Shown here piece after piece: positions 41,185-49,175 of a stretch of DNA of 64,000 bases (position 1 is the first letter of the stretch; every line of letters starts with the position of its first letter). The notes beneath the pieces were generated by a model that saw nothing but the letters and a program-made list of their open reading frames with translations, ran no database searches and was not told where the DNA came from. This DNA comes from Rodentibacter caecimuris (lineage in GTDB: Bacteria > Pseudomonadota > Gammaproteobacteria > Enterobacterales > Pasteurellaceae): assembly GCA_001998905.1 (NCBI GenBank), contig MLAA01000001.1:32331-96330 (forward strand). Direction: 5' to 3'. The position numbers and the translations under genes were made by a program.

Positions 41185-41646
41185 ATGAAAAAATGGATAA
41201 TCGCACTCATTGTTACCACACTGGGTGCTTGCACATCAATTCAAGATTCTCACCCACAAAAACAAAGTGCTGCACATGAACAGGCTAAAGTTATATTCGA
41301 TCAGGGGCTTGTTGCATATCAAAAACAAGAGTATAAAACGGCATTACCATTATTTCATCAAGCTGCTGCACAAGGTTTCTTCAAGGCTGAGCGCTATATT
41401 GGTCTAAGTCACCTAAACGGCTATGGGGTAAAAAAAGATCCTGTTCAAGCCTTTGCCGCTTTTAAACGTGCATCTGAAAAGGATATTACGGGTCAATATT
41501 GGTTAGGCTACTGCTACGAAAATGCTATTGGTACTAAAAAAGATATGGAAAAAGCAATATATTGGTATCAGAAATCAGCACAGAGAGGTGATCATATTTC
41601 TCAACCGGCGATTGAGGCATTAAAACGTTTAGGAAAAAAAGTGTAG
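41185..41646 (+). CDS. Sel1-repeat lipoprotein
   Basis: A 153-residue predicted lipoprotein: signal peptide with lipobox LGAC (Cys at 16), then tetratricopeptide-like Sel1 repeats at about 35-150, e.g. AERYIGLSHLNGYGVKKDP and YWLGYCYENAIGTKKDMEKA. Sel1 repeats usually bind other proteins. The gene begins 3 bases after the hydrolase gene, so the two are almost certainly one operon, and the lipoprotein may anchor or regulate the hydrolase in the periplasm. That relationship is inferred. Confidence 0.8.
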   Translation: MKKWIIALIVTTLGACTSIQDSHPQKQSAAHEQAKVIFDQGLVAYQKQEYKTALPLFHQAAAQGFFKAERYIGLSHLNGYGVKKDPVQAFAAFKRASEKDITGQYWLGYCYENAIGTKKDMEKAIYWYQKSAQRGDHISQPAIEALKRLGKKV

Positions 41647-42180
41647 CATAAAAATGCCTCGAGAAAATTCTTTCATATAACGAAATAAGTAACCAGATTT
41701 TCGGTATTATGTAGTCGTTTACGTTTAATATTTCCAATATAAATGTATCTCGCGGCTAAGTATCCCTGATGAGTCCTTTCAATTCTACCATAAGCAATAG
41801 CGCCCTCTTTCTTATGCGCTAAGGATTGTATCGAAGTTTCGTTTGGGAGCATACCTCTTCTCTGCGACAAGTTTCTCAAGTGCAGTCAATCATTGTTTGA
41901 GATTGGCAAAGTGATAGTACATACACAATCAGCTCACACTGAGATGCCTTATTTACGCAATTCATTGCCTACCCAAGCTTATTCAAATACAGGATTATCT
42001 AAGAGCTCTCTCAGTGTTTTCTGGGACCAGACCGCATCTATATTGGTTAAACAAGTTTCAACGCTACCTTATTCAACCTTCGTTGATAGCGATAAAATAC
42101 CTATTCCTTACTGGCTCACAATTCTTCGGCTAAATTGAGTAAATTAGTCTTGTGTTTGATAAGAGGGGTGTAAATAATAA
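41647..42180. pseudogene. Decayed or non-coding stretch between the Sel1 gene and the sugar-binding gene
   Basis: This stretch holds short open frames on both strands (for example a minus-strand 68-codon frame at 41673-41879 and a plus-strand 82-codon frame at 41893-42138) but none has a ribosome-binding site or a family I recognise. The minus-strand words IAYGRIERTHQGYLAARYIY and EKLVAEKRYAPKRNFDTIL continue in different frames, which suggests a frameshifted former gene. I cannot identify it. Confidence 0.3.
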
Positions 42181-42182
42181 AG

Positions 42183-42246
42183 AATGAGTGTTTCCTTTTT
42201 GTTTAGATTGCTTTGGCACTCATATTCTAAACGGGAAGCACTCATT
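42183..42246 (-). terminator. Long imperfect hairpin after the sugar-binding protein gene
   Basis: AATGAGTG (42183-42190) pairs with CACTCATT (42239-42246), and inside it TTTAGA/TCTAAA segments extend the pairing with bulges. On the minus strand it follows the sugar-binding protein gene and is trailed by CTTTATTATTT, consistent with termination. Confidence 0.6.
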
Positions 42247-42310
42247 TTATTGTGATTTGTCAGATCTAGTCTGCTCTTCTATATTTTTTATTACAAATTA
42301 CCCTATTGCA

Positions 42311-43252
42311 TCAGTAATTTTTTGACATTGCTTTATCAACAACCACAGGATCAACATAATAAACTTCCGGAATATCTTGCTTATTAAGTTGCTTTAATAC
42401 GCTTTCAATCGCTACGGCAACTTGTTTTTTCGGTAGCTGATCAATGGTATTTTGCATTTTTCCCTGTTTGACATATTCAATAGCAAGAGGGATGCCATCG
42501 TATCCCGTCACTAATACCTTTCCAGCTAGACCGGCATTTTCTACTGCGGTAACGGCGCCGATCGCCATATTATCATTCGCAGCAAAAATACCGCTAATAT
42601 CCGGGTGAGCAGTTAAAATATTACTGGTTACATTTAGTGCTTGCTCAGTTTCCCAATTTGCTGATTGGGACGCCACAATTTCAATTTCGGGTGATTCTTT
42701 AAATGCTTTCAATGCGCCAGCTTTACGTTGCTCGCCATTATCAACGCCCGGAATTCCTTCTAGCATGGCTAATTTACCTTTACCACCAATTGCTTGCACC
42801 AAATTTTTAGCGGCCAAATATCCTCCTAAGAAATTATCCACTCCAACGTAATTAAATTTTAAATTTGCTTTTTTTGCAGCTTCTGCATCTAGACGAACAT
42901 CTAAATCAATGATTGGAATACCTGCTCTCTCCGCTTTTTGGAAAGCTGGAATAAATGCAATAGAATCATTCGGTGTAACAATAATCGCATCTACTTTTTT
43001 CGCAATCATATTTTCAACAAGACCAACTAACTGCTCTGTTGAATCCTCTTTCTCTGCGACTTGAATGGTTAAGTCAACATTCATTTTCTTTGCTGTTTCT
43101 TCAGCACCTTGTTGCATTGAAATAAAGTATTCATTACTCAGTGTTTTCATTAATAATGCAATTTGTGGTTTATCTGCTGAATAGCTGTTATTAGATAAAG
43201 CAAAGACCAGTAAACTGGCAGAAATCATGTTGCGCAAGAAAGTTTTTTTCAT
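42311..43252 (-). CDS. Periplasmic sugar-binding protein of an ABC transporter (RbsB-like)
   Basis: A 313-residue periplasmic binding protein of the ribose/galactose type (Peripla_BP_4). It has a signal peptide (about 1-25) and then QIALLMKTLSNEYFISMQQGAEE, DAIIVTPNDSIAFIPAFQKAERAGIPIIDLDVRL, GGYLAAKNLVQAIGGKGKLAMLEG and FAANDNMAIGAVTAVENAG, the usual open-close two-lobe layout. It is divergent from the ATPase-permease-kinase-regulator operon at 43499-48268 and presumably delivers its sugar. Substrate cannot be read from sequence; the adjacent LyxK-type kinase suggests a pentose or pentulose such as L-lyxose or L-xylulose. Confidence 0.85.
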   Translation of the reverse strand: MKKTFLRNMISASLLVFALSNNSYSADKPQIALLMKTLSNEYFISMQQGAEETAKKMNVDLTIQVAEKEDSTEQLVGLVENMIAKKVDAIIVTPNDSIAFIPAFQKAERAGIPIIDLDVRLDAEAAKKANLKFNYVGVDNFLGGYLAAKNLVQAIGGKGKLAMLEGIPGVDNGEQRKAGALKAFKESPEIEIVASQSANWETEQALNVTSNILTAHPDISGIFAANDNMAIGAVTAVENAGLAGKVLVTGYDGIPLAIEYVKQGKMQNTIDQLPKKQVAVAIESVLKQLNKQDIPEVYYVDPVVVDKAMSKNY

Positions 43253-43313
43253 AACTTATTCCTCTATGTGTGGCTCAAATGGTTCAGCTTACTAGAATAA
43301 ATAACTTCACTAG

Positions 43314-43329
43314 TGTGATTAGTCTAACA
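43314..43329. promoter_or_regulatory. DeoR-like operator upstream of the sugar-binding gene
   Basis: TGTGATTAGTCTAACA matches the E. coli DeoR operator TGTTAGAATTCTAACA at 12 of 16 positions, including the full right half TCTAACA. It lies 62 bases ahead of the sugar-binding protein gene, and the operon opposite encodes a DeoR-type regulator whose recognition helix region is identical to that of DeoR over VSEMTIRRD. Confidence 0.45.
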
Positions 43330-43346
43330 TTTTTAGTAATGAAAAC

Positions 43347-43362
43347 TGTGATATACATCTCA
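43347..43362. promoter_or_regulatory. CRP-like site in the divergent sugar-transport promoter region
   Basis: TGTGA (43347-43351), six bases, TCTCA (43358-43362), one mismatch from consensus. It is about 95 bases from the sugar-binding gene start. Confidence 0.5.
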
Positions 43363-43416
43363 TTTATATTAAATAAATTGATAAAAGATATTTATATTTC
43401 TATATTTTTCTCTTTT

Positions 43417-43432
43417 TGAGAGAAAGATCACA
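43417..43432. promoter_or_regulatory. Second CRP-like site, proximal to the ABC ATPase gene
   Basis: TGAGA (43417-43421), six bases, TCACA (43428-43432), one mismatch from consensus. It lies about 67 bases before the ATPase start codon. With the first site, each divergent promoter has a candidate CRP site. Confidence 0.5.
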
Positions 43433-43498
43433 TTTCTAATCTACAAAATCCTTTAACCTATATTTAAGTTTTTAAAGGAGGCTGTAGGAGAAAAGTTG

Positions 43499-44992
43499 AT
43501 GACTATAAATTCAAAACCAATCTTAAAACTCCATAATGTAAAAAAAAGTTTTTTTGGTGTTGATATTTTAAAAAATATCAATCTTACAATTAATGAAGGC
43601 GAGGTGCATTGTTTAGTTGGTGAAAATGGTGCGGGTAAATCTACGTTATGTAAAATAATTGCTGGAATCTACTCCAGAGATAGCGGGGAAATTACTTATA
43701 AAAACACTTATTACCTTCCCAAAACAGTTAAAGAAGCCCAAACCTTAGGAATAGGATTTATTCATCAAGAGTTGATGTTAGTTCCTCAATTGAGCGTACT
43801 AGAAAATATTTTTTTAGGTTCTGAAAAGAAACGTGCGGGTATGCTTATGGATTGGCGTGAGATGCGAGAAAAAACTCAAAACATTATTAATGAGCTGGAG
43901 CTGGACATTCACCCCGATGATTTAATTTCCAATCTATCTGTTGCACAACAACAAATGGTTGAGATTGCTAAAGCAATCTTTGGTCAATATAAAGTGATCA
44001 TTTTTGATGAACCGACCGCTTCAATATCACGAAAAAATACCCAAACTCTTTTTAAAATCATTCGGCAATTAAAAGAGAAGAACGTTGCAATGATTTATAT
44101 TTCTCATAGATTAGAAGAATTTGAATATATTGCAGATAAAGTTACCGTGCTTAGAGATGGGGAAGTTACCGGCACAATTCCGTATAAAGAAACCTCTCCG
44201 GAAGAGATCGTTAAATTAATGGTTGGCAGGGATATTGACTTTAGTAAATATCAAAGAGAGAACTGTTTTCATGAAGAAAAATTGAGAGTTAAAAAAATTA
44301 GTAATAAAAAACTTAAGCAGATCTCATTTCACCTTTATAAAGGTGAAATTCTTGGTTTCGCAGGCTTGGTTGGTGCAGGAAGAACTGAGTTACTACGAGC
44401 AATCTATGGGGCGGATGAATCAACGAGTAATATTTTTATTGATAATAAGAAAGTGAATATTTTATCCCCAGAAGATGCTGTTAAAAATAAAATTGGATTT
44501 ATTACAGAAGATCGTAAATCACAAGGATTAATTTTAGGATTAAGCATTCGAGAAAATATTACATTGCCTATTTTAAAACGGTTCTGGAAAAATTTTTATT
44601 TAGATAAAAAAAGTGAAAAACAACTTGTTGAAAAAAATAGAGAACAATTGAAGATTGTATCGAGAGATCAAGAGCAAGAAACAAGAACACTATCAGGAGG
44701 AAATCAGCAGAAAGTCATTATCGCAAGATGGTTAGAAAGTGGTGTAAATATTCTATTTTTTGATGAGCCTACAAGAGGAATTGATATTGGTGCGAAATCT
44801 GAAATTTATGATCTTATGCGAAAGTTTGTTGAACAAGGAGGCAGTATTATTATGGTGTCATCAGACTTACCTGAATTAATTACGATGTCAGATCGAGTTA
44901 TTGTTATGCGTAATGGTAAAAAAATAGAGGAAATTACTAAACGAGATGAAATTAATGAAGAAAACCTTATGCGTTTAATGATTGGTGTTTAA
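43499..44992 (+). CDS. Sugar ABC transporter ATP-binding protein (RbsA/XylG type)
   Basis: A double-cassette ATPase of 497 residues for monosaccharide import. The first cassette has Walker A GENGAGKST, signature NLSVAQQQM and Walker B VIIFDEPTA; the second has the degenerate phosphate loop GLVGAGRTE, signature TLSGGNQQK and Walker B ILFFDEPTRGID. This two-cassette layout is normal for the RbsA/XylG/MglA family. I start at the ATG at 43499, eight bases after AGGAG; an in-frame TTG sits directly before it. It leads the operon ATPase-permease-kinase-regulator. Confidence 0.93.
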   Translation: MTINSKPILKLHNVKKSFFGVDILKNINLTINEGEVHCLVGENGAGKSTLCKIIAGIYSRDSGEITYKNTYYLPKTVKEAQTLGIGFIHQELMLVPQLSVLENIFLGSEKKRAGMLMDWREMREKTQNIINELELDIHPDDLISNLSVAQQQMVEIAKAIFGQYKVIIFDEPTASISRKNTQTLFKIIRQLKEKNVAMIYISHRLEEFEYIADKVTVLRDGEVTGTIPYKETSPEEIVKLMVGRDIDFSKYQRENCFHEEKLRVKKISNKKLKQISFHLYKGEILGFAGLVGAGRTELLRAIYGADESTSNIFIDNKKVNILSPEDAVKNKIGFITEDRKSQGLILGLSIRENITLPILKRFWKNFYLDKKSEKQLVEKNREQLKIVSRDQEQETRTLSGGNQQKVIIARWLESGVNILFFDEPTRGIDIGAKSEIYDLMRKFVEQGGSIIMVSSDLPELITMSDRVIVMRNGKKIEEITKRDEINEENLMRLMIGV

Positions 44993-45009
44993 TAAAATTT
45001 GGAGGAATT

Positions 45010-46041
45010 ATGAATAAATTAAAAAAAATGTTTTCTAAATTAGGCATTGGAATTATTTTATTTATTATGATTATTGGGATGTCCTTAGCCCATGAGGTCT
45101 TTTTATCATCTAACAATATACTAAATATACTATTGCAAGTTTCTGTAATCTGTATTATTTCAGTTGGCATGACTTATGTCATATTAACAGGTGGTATTGA
45201 CTTATCTGTCGGCTCGATTGTTGCATTAAGTGCGGTCTGTTTAGGACTATTTATTCACGCTGGATTAAAGTATTTGGGAGATAATCCCTCTGATTTTTCT
45301 GTCACAATGCTGGTGTTATGTTCCATTATAGGAGCAATCCTTGTTGGGGCAATTTGTGGTTATATTAATGGCTTTCTCATCGTTTATTGTAAAGTTACTC
45401 CTTTTATCACAACGCTAGGTATGATGGGGATTGCACGAGGATTAGCATTGACACTTTCTGACGGTAAAACTATCTATAATTTTCCAGATGCATTACGATT
45501 TTTTGGTAATGGTAAACTTGAGATCACAGAACAAATCCATATTCCCATTCCTGTTATTATCGCCATTATTGTTGTATTAGTGAGCTATTATATATTAAGC
45601 CAAACTATTTTTGGTCGCCAGATTTATGCATTGGGAGGAAACCGTGAGGCGGTTCGATTATCCGGTATCAACGTGAACCGATTAGAAATAAAAGCTTATG
45701 TGATCAATGGTGCATTTGCTGCAATTGGAGCGGTTATTTTAGTTGGTCGATTAAATGCAGCACAGCCTATCGCCGGTACAGGATATGAACTAGATGCAAT
45801 TGCTGCAACAGTCATTGGAGGAACAAGTCTCATTGGTGGAATTGGTTCTGTTATCAGTACATCTATCGGTGCCTTAATTATGGGTGTATTACAAAATGGA
45901 TTAACGTTACTAAATGTTACCTCTTATTTACAGCGGTTGATCATTGGGTTGGTTATTGTCCTTGCAGTATTTTTAGATCAAGTACGCCGGGGAGAAGTTT
46001 CAATGAGCAATTTTAGAGCTATTTTCTTTAGAAGAGATTAA
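45010..46041 (+). CDS. Sugar ABC transporter permease (RbsC type)
   Basis: A 343-residue inner-membrane permease of the ribose/xylose/galactose family with about ten hydrophobic segments. VGMTYVILTGGIDLSVGSIVALSAV, TPFITTLGMMGIARGLAL, FGRQIYALGGNREAVRLSGINV (the loop that contacts the ATPase) and VIGGTSLIGGIGSV are family signatures. It starts 17 bases after the ATPase gene. No second permease gene is present, so it would act as a homodimer. Confidence 0.93.
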   Translation: MNKLKKMFSKLGIGIILFIMIIGMSLAHEVFLSSNNILNILLQVSVICIISVGMTYVILTGGIDLSVGSIVALSAVCLGLFIHAGLKYLGDNPSDFSVTMLVLCSIIGAILVGAICGYINGFLIVYCKVTPFITTLGMMGIARGLALTLSDGKTIYNFPDALRFFGNGKLEITEQIHIPIPVIIAIIVVLVSYYILSQTIFGRQIYALGGNREAVRLSGINVNRLEIKAYVINGAFAAIGAVILVGRLNAAQPIAGTGYELDAIAATVIGGTSLIGGIGSVISTSIGALIMGVLQNGLTLLNVTSYLQRLIIGLVIVLAVFLDQVRRGEVSMSNFRAIFFRRD

Positions 46042-46058
46042 GTAATTAGGAGAACATA

Positions 46059-47510
46059 ATGGCATATTATTTAGGTATTGATTGTGGTGGGACCTTTATT
46101 AAAGCCATATTAGTGGATAGTGCTGGAAATATTCTTTCATCATCAAGACAAAATTCACCAATTCTAAGTGAAAAAGAAGGGTATGCAGAAAGAAACATGA
46201 CTAAACTATGGCTAGACTGTGTCAAAGCCATAAAGACGGTTATAGCTCAAGCTAATATCTCCCCAAAACAAATTAAATCTATTGGAATATCTGCTCAAGG
46301 TAAAGGCGTATTTCTACTAGATAAACAACAAAAACCGCTAGGAAATGCGATTCTTTCCTCGGATCAAAGGGCACTCAATATTGTCAAAAATTGGGAAAAA
46401 GAACATATTCATCATTGGATCTATCCGATAACTTATCAACCGCTCTGGGCAGGTCATCCAGTCTCAATTTTACGTTGGTTGAAAGAAAATAGTCCTGAGC
46501 GTTATAAAAATATTGGTACAATCTTGATGTCTCATGATTATCTTCGATTTTGTTTAACGGGTAAATTACATTGTGAAGAAACCAATATTTCAGAATCTAA
46601 TTTATATAATATGATAACAAACACTTATGATATTGAGATTCTAAATAAATTAGGTATTTCCGAAATATATGACAAACTTCCCCCCTTAGTAAAATCAAAT
46701 CAAATAATCGGTTATATCACACGAGAAGCAGCAGAATTATCTGGTTTAGAAATGGGCACACCTGTAGTTGGCGGTTTATTTGATGTGGTTGCTTCAACAT
46801 TATGTGCTAATCTCACCGATGAGAGTAAACTCTGTGCTATTTTGGGCACTTGGCATATCGTTAGTGGAATCACAACGCATTTTGCAAATGAACAACAACG
46901 ATTGGTTCATGGCTGCTACCCTGAAACTGGTAAACTGATTATTCATGATGATAGTCCAACTTCTATTGCGAATTTAGAGTGGTTTATTGAACAATGTACG
47001 CCATTAAGTTATGAAGAAATTAATGTTCTAGTGAATAGCATAAAACCACAATCAGATTCAATTTTATTCATTCCATTTTTATATGGTTCAAATGTAGGCA
47101 ATATGAAAGCCGGGTTCTATGGAATTCAGTCCTATCACACAAAATCCCATTTATTACATGCAATTTATGAAGGTGTTATTTTTAGCTTAATGACGCATAT
47201 AGAAAATATGAAGAAAAAATTTCCTCATACAAAAACATTACATGTCATGGGCGGTATAACAAAATCACAGGTATGGCTACAAATGTTAGCAGATATTACA
47301 GGTATGACACTAGAAATTTCTGAAATAAATGAACCGGGTTGCTTAGGCGCGGCGTTAGTTGCTATGCAAGGTATTGGAATAGACACGAAAGATATTGTTA
47401 ATAAATTGACTAATGTTAAATATATAAAGCCCAATAAAGAAAATTATTTCATATATCAACAAAAATATGAAAGTTACATTAAGTTAACCAATGCACTTAA
47501 AACGTTATGA
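46059..47510 (+). CDS. lyxK: FGGY carbohydrate kinase, LyxK-like (L-xylulose kinase)
   Basis: A 483-residue FGGY-family sugar kinase that is strikingly like E. coli LyxK: YYLGIDCGGTFIKAILVDS, IGISAQGKGVFLLDKQQKPLG, LSSDQRA, GHPVSILRWLKENSPERY, SHDYLRFCLTG, EETNISESNLYNM, GTPVVGGLFDVV and FIPFLYGSNVG correspond segment by segment. LyxK phosphorylates L-xylulose to L-xylulose 5-phosphate, which UlaE and UlaF-type epimerases can convert to D-xylulose 5-phosphate; neither is in the window. No isomerase gene is beside it, so the imported sugar may already be the ketose. The stop overlaps the regulator start (ATGA). Confidence 0.85.
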   Translation: MAYYLGIDCGGTFIKAILVDSAGNILSSSRQNSPILSEKEGYAERNMTKLWLDCVKAIKTVIAQANISPKQIKSIGISAQGKGVFLLDKQQKPLGNAILSSDQRALNIVKNWEKEHIHHWIYPITYQPLWAGHPVSILRWLKENSPERYKNIGTILMSHDYLRFCLTGKLHCEETNISESNLYNMITNTYDIEILNKLGISEIYDKLPPLVKSNQIIGYITREAAELSGLEMGTPVVGGLFDVVASTLCANLTDESKLCAILGTWHIVSGITTHFANEQQRLVHGCYPETGKLIIHDDSPTSIANLEWFIEQCTPLSYEEINVLVNSIKPQSDSILFIPFLYGSNVGNMKAGFYGIQSYHTKSHLLHAIYEGVIFSLMTHIENMKKKFPHTKTLHVMGGITKSQVWLQMLADITGMTLEISEINEPGCLGAALVAMQGIGIDTKDIVNKLTNVKYIKPNKENYFIYQQKYESYIKLTNALKTL

Positions 47511-48268
47511 GTGATAACATGACAATAGATAATACTAAAGCAAGTTTCAGAATAAAAAAATTAGAATTACTTTTAAAGCAAGTGGACAAAATTCATCTAC
47601 GTGAAGCTTCTGCTATTCTTAATGTTTCAGAAATGACTATTCGTAGAGATTTAGTCTCTACAAAATCAATGAACTTGTTGGGTGGGTATATTGTTAAGGA
47701 AGCAAAAAATAATTATTTCCTCTTAGAACAGCAAGATAAAAATGTGATAGAGAAAATGGAAGTAGGAAAATTGGCAGCCTCGTTAATCGAAGACGGGGAT
47801 ATCATATTTTTTGATTGTGGAACAACCATTGCTTCTTTAGCTTCACAAATATCCGATGAAATTAAATTTACAGCGATATGTTGCTCCATTAATACCTTCA
47901 TGGTTTTACAAGAGAAAATAAATTGCAATATTATTTTATGTGGTGGTCATTATTCGAGAGATAATTCATTAGTAACATCAATTCAAAACCATTCCTTACT
48001 AGACTCTGTATGTACAACTAAAGCATTTATTGCAACTTCTGGTGTTGATAAGCAGCAGGGGCTAACTTGTTTTAGATTCAGTGAAGCTCAAATAAAACAA
48101 AAAGCCATGGCAAAAACACAAAAGAAAATTCTTATTTTTGATCACACTAAGTTTAAACAAGTTTATTCCGCTTACATCGGTCAACTTGATGAATTTGATC
48201 TGATAGTCTGTAATAGATCGATTCCTGAAGAATTTGGAATACCAAATGAAAAAGTTTGGAGCAGATAA
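47507..48268 (+). CDS. DeoR-type transcriptional regulator, paralogue of the deo-locus DeoR
   Basis: A 253-residue DeoR-family protein. Its N-terminal helix-turn-helix (KIHLREASAILNVSEMTIRRD, then LLGGYIV) and sensor domain (IFFDCGTTIASLASQ, ILCGGHYSRDNSLV, QQGLTCFRFSEAQIKQKAMA) line up over the whole length with the DeoR at 10601-11287 and with E. coli DeoR. It is the last gene of the LyxK-type operon and overlaps lyxK by four bases, so it most likely regulates that operon, perhaps through the site at 43314-43329. An alternative ATG lies four codons in, at 47519. The two homologues in one window suggest duplication and change of effector. Confidence 0.85.
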   Translation: MSDNMTIDNTKASFRIKKLELLLKQVDKIHLREASAILNVSEMTIRRDLVSTKSMNLLGGYIVKEAKNNYFLLEQQDKNVIEKMEVGKLAASLIEDGDIIFFDCGTTIASLASQISDEIKFTAICCSINTFMVLQEKINCNIILCGGHYSRDNSLVTSIQNHSLLDSVCTTKAFIATSGVDKQQGLTCFRFSEAQIKQKAMAKTQKKILIFDHTKFKQVYSAYIGQLDEFDLIVCNRSIPEEFGIPNEKVWSR

Positions 48269-49142
48269 ATCAGTTGAGTGATGAGATAAATCTTACGGTT
48301 AATTAGAAGATTAAATTAAAATAAGTATTTACACCGAATCTGGAATAGTCCCCCTCTAACTTATAAAAAATCATTTTTTGTTAAGAGATGAAACTCATTG
48401 GCTTCCGATGACAAAAGCATGTACTTCTTGCCAAATCCATATAGCTCGTAGGTGTCTAATAGGTTATTTGGAGACCTTCTAGGTATTGGATTAGTCTCTT
48501 TTAACTATATTTGAAAGGATAGCTCTACTTCTAGCGCTAAAATCTCCCGAACTAAAGCCTTCTTCCGTATTAGCTAGAAAAAGCATTTTGATCATCTTGT
48601 GTTTCACTTTCAGGCTAGTTTTATGTTTAGCGTATATCCCCTATCGTCTTTTTAAATGGCTTTCAATCATTTAGCGCCCCATTTGAAATAACAAGAGCTA
48701 GGCTGGAATCCCTCTAAGGTGAATTCTGCATTAAGAATGATTGTAGCAACTTGGCATTTAAATTTAGGAGAAAAGCCCTTTTATAGTATGAAAGCGGCTA
48801 AATTTTTTGAATCAGAGTAGCGGAATTGGATACTTAGTGATGAACAGTTTTAGAGAGATTTTATCGATGGTCAAGATAGAGATCAATTACGACTGTTTGA
48901 GAAATTAGTGGTACTTAGTCATAAAAATCGGTACCTTAAGCCGTGAGATTATTGGTTCAACTTTTATTTTTTACCAATAACTTAACTGAGTAGTCTAAAT
49001 CGAATAAAGCTAAAGTCTTTAATAGGAAGAAATGAGTTAAACCTGAATAAAAGTGCGGTCGATTTTAGGTTTGTTTTACAACAAAATAAGTGAACTAAAA
49101 TGAATCACTCAGATAGTGTAAATGTATCTTATAGATACAAAA
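48269..49142 (+). pseudogene. Stretch without an intact gene, containing a broken plus-strand reading frame
   Basis: About 870 bases with no gene. Near 48690-48945 on the plus strand a frame reads QELGWNPSKVNSALRMIVA and TWHLNLGEKPFYSMKAAKFF, then, after stop codons, RDFIDGQDRDQLRLFEKLV. This looks like the ruin of a gene with in-frame stops, family unknown to me. The first half (48300-48640) shows nothing recognisable. An uptake-signal core lies near 49054. Confidence 0.35.
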
Positions 49143-49169
49143 ATCCGCCTCATCATTGATGAAGCGGAT
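49143..49169 (-). terminator. Terminator of the TonB-dependent receptor gene
   Basis: ATCCGCCTCATC (49143-49154) and GATGAAGCGGAT (49158-49169) pair with one mismatch; on the minus strand the hairpin is followed by TTTTTG. It lies a few bases after the receptor stop. Confidence 0.88.
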
Positions 49170-49175
49170 AGTACA

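Noticed and set aside
41893..42138. Plus-strand 82-codon open frame
   Set aside because: No ribosome site or family match, in a stretch that looks decayed on the other strand.
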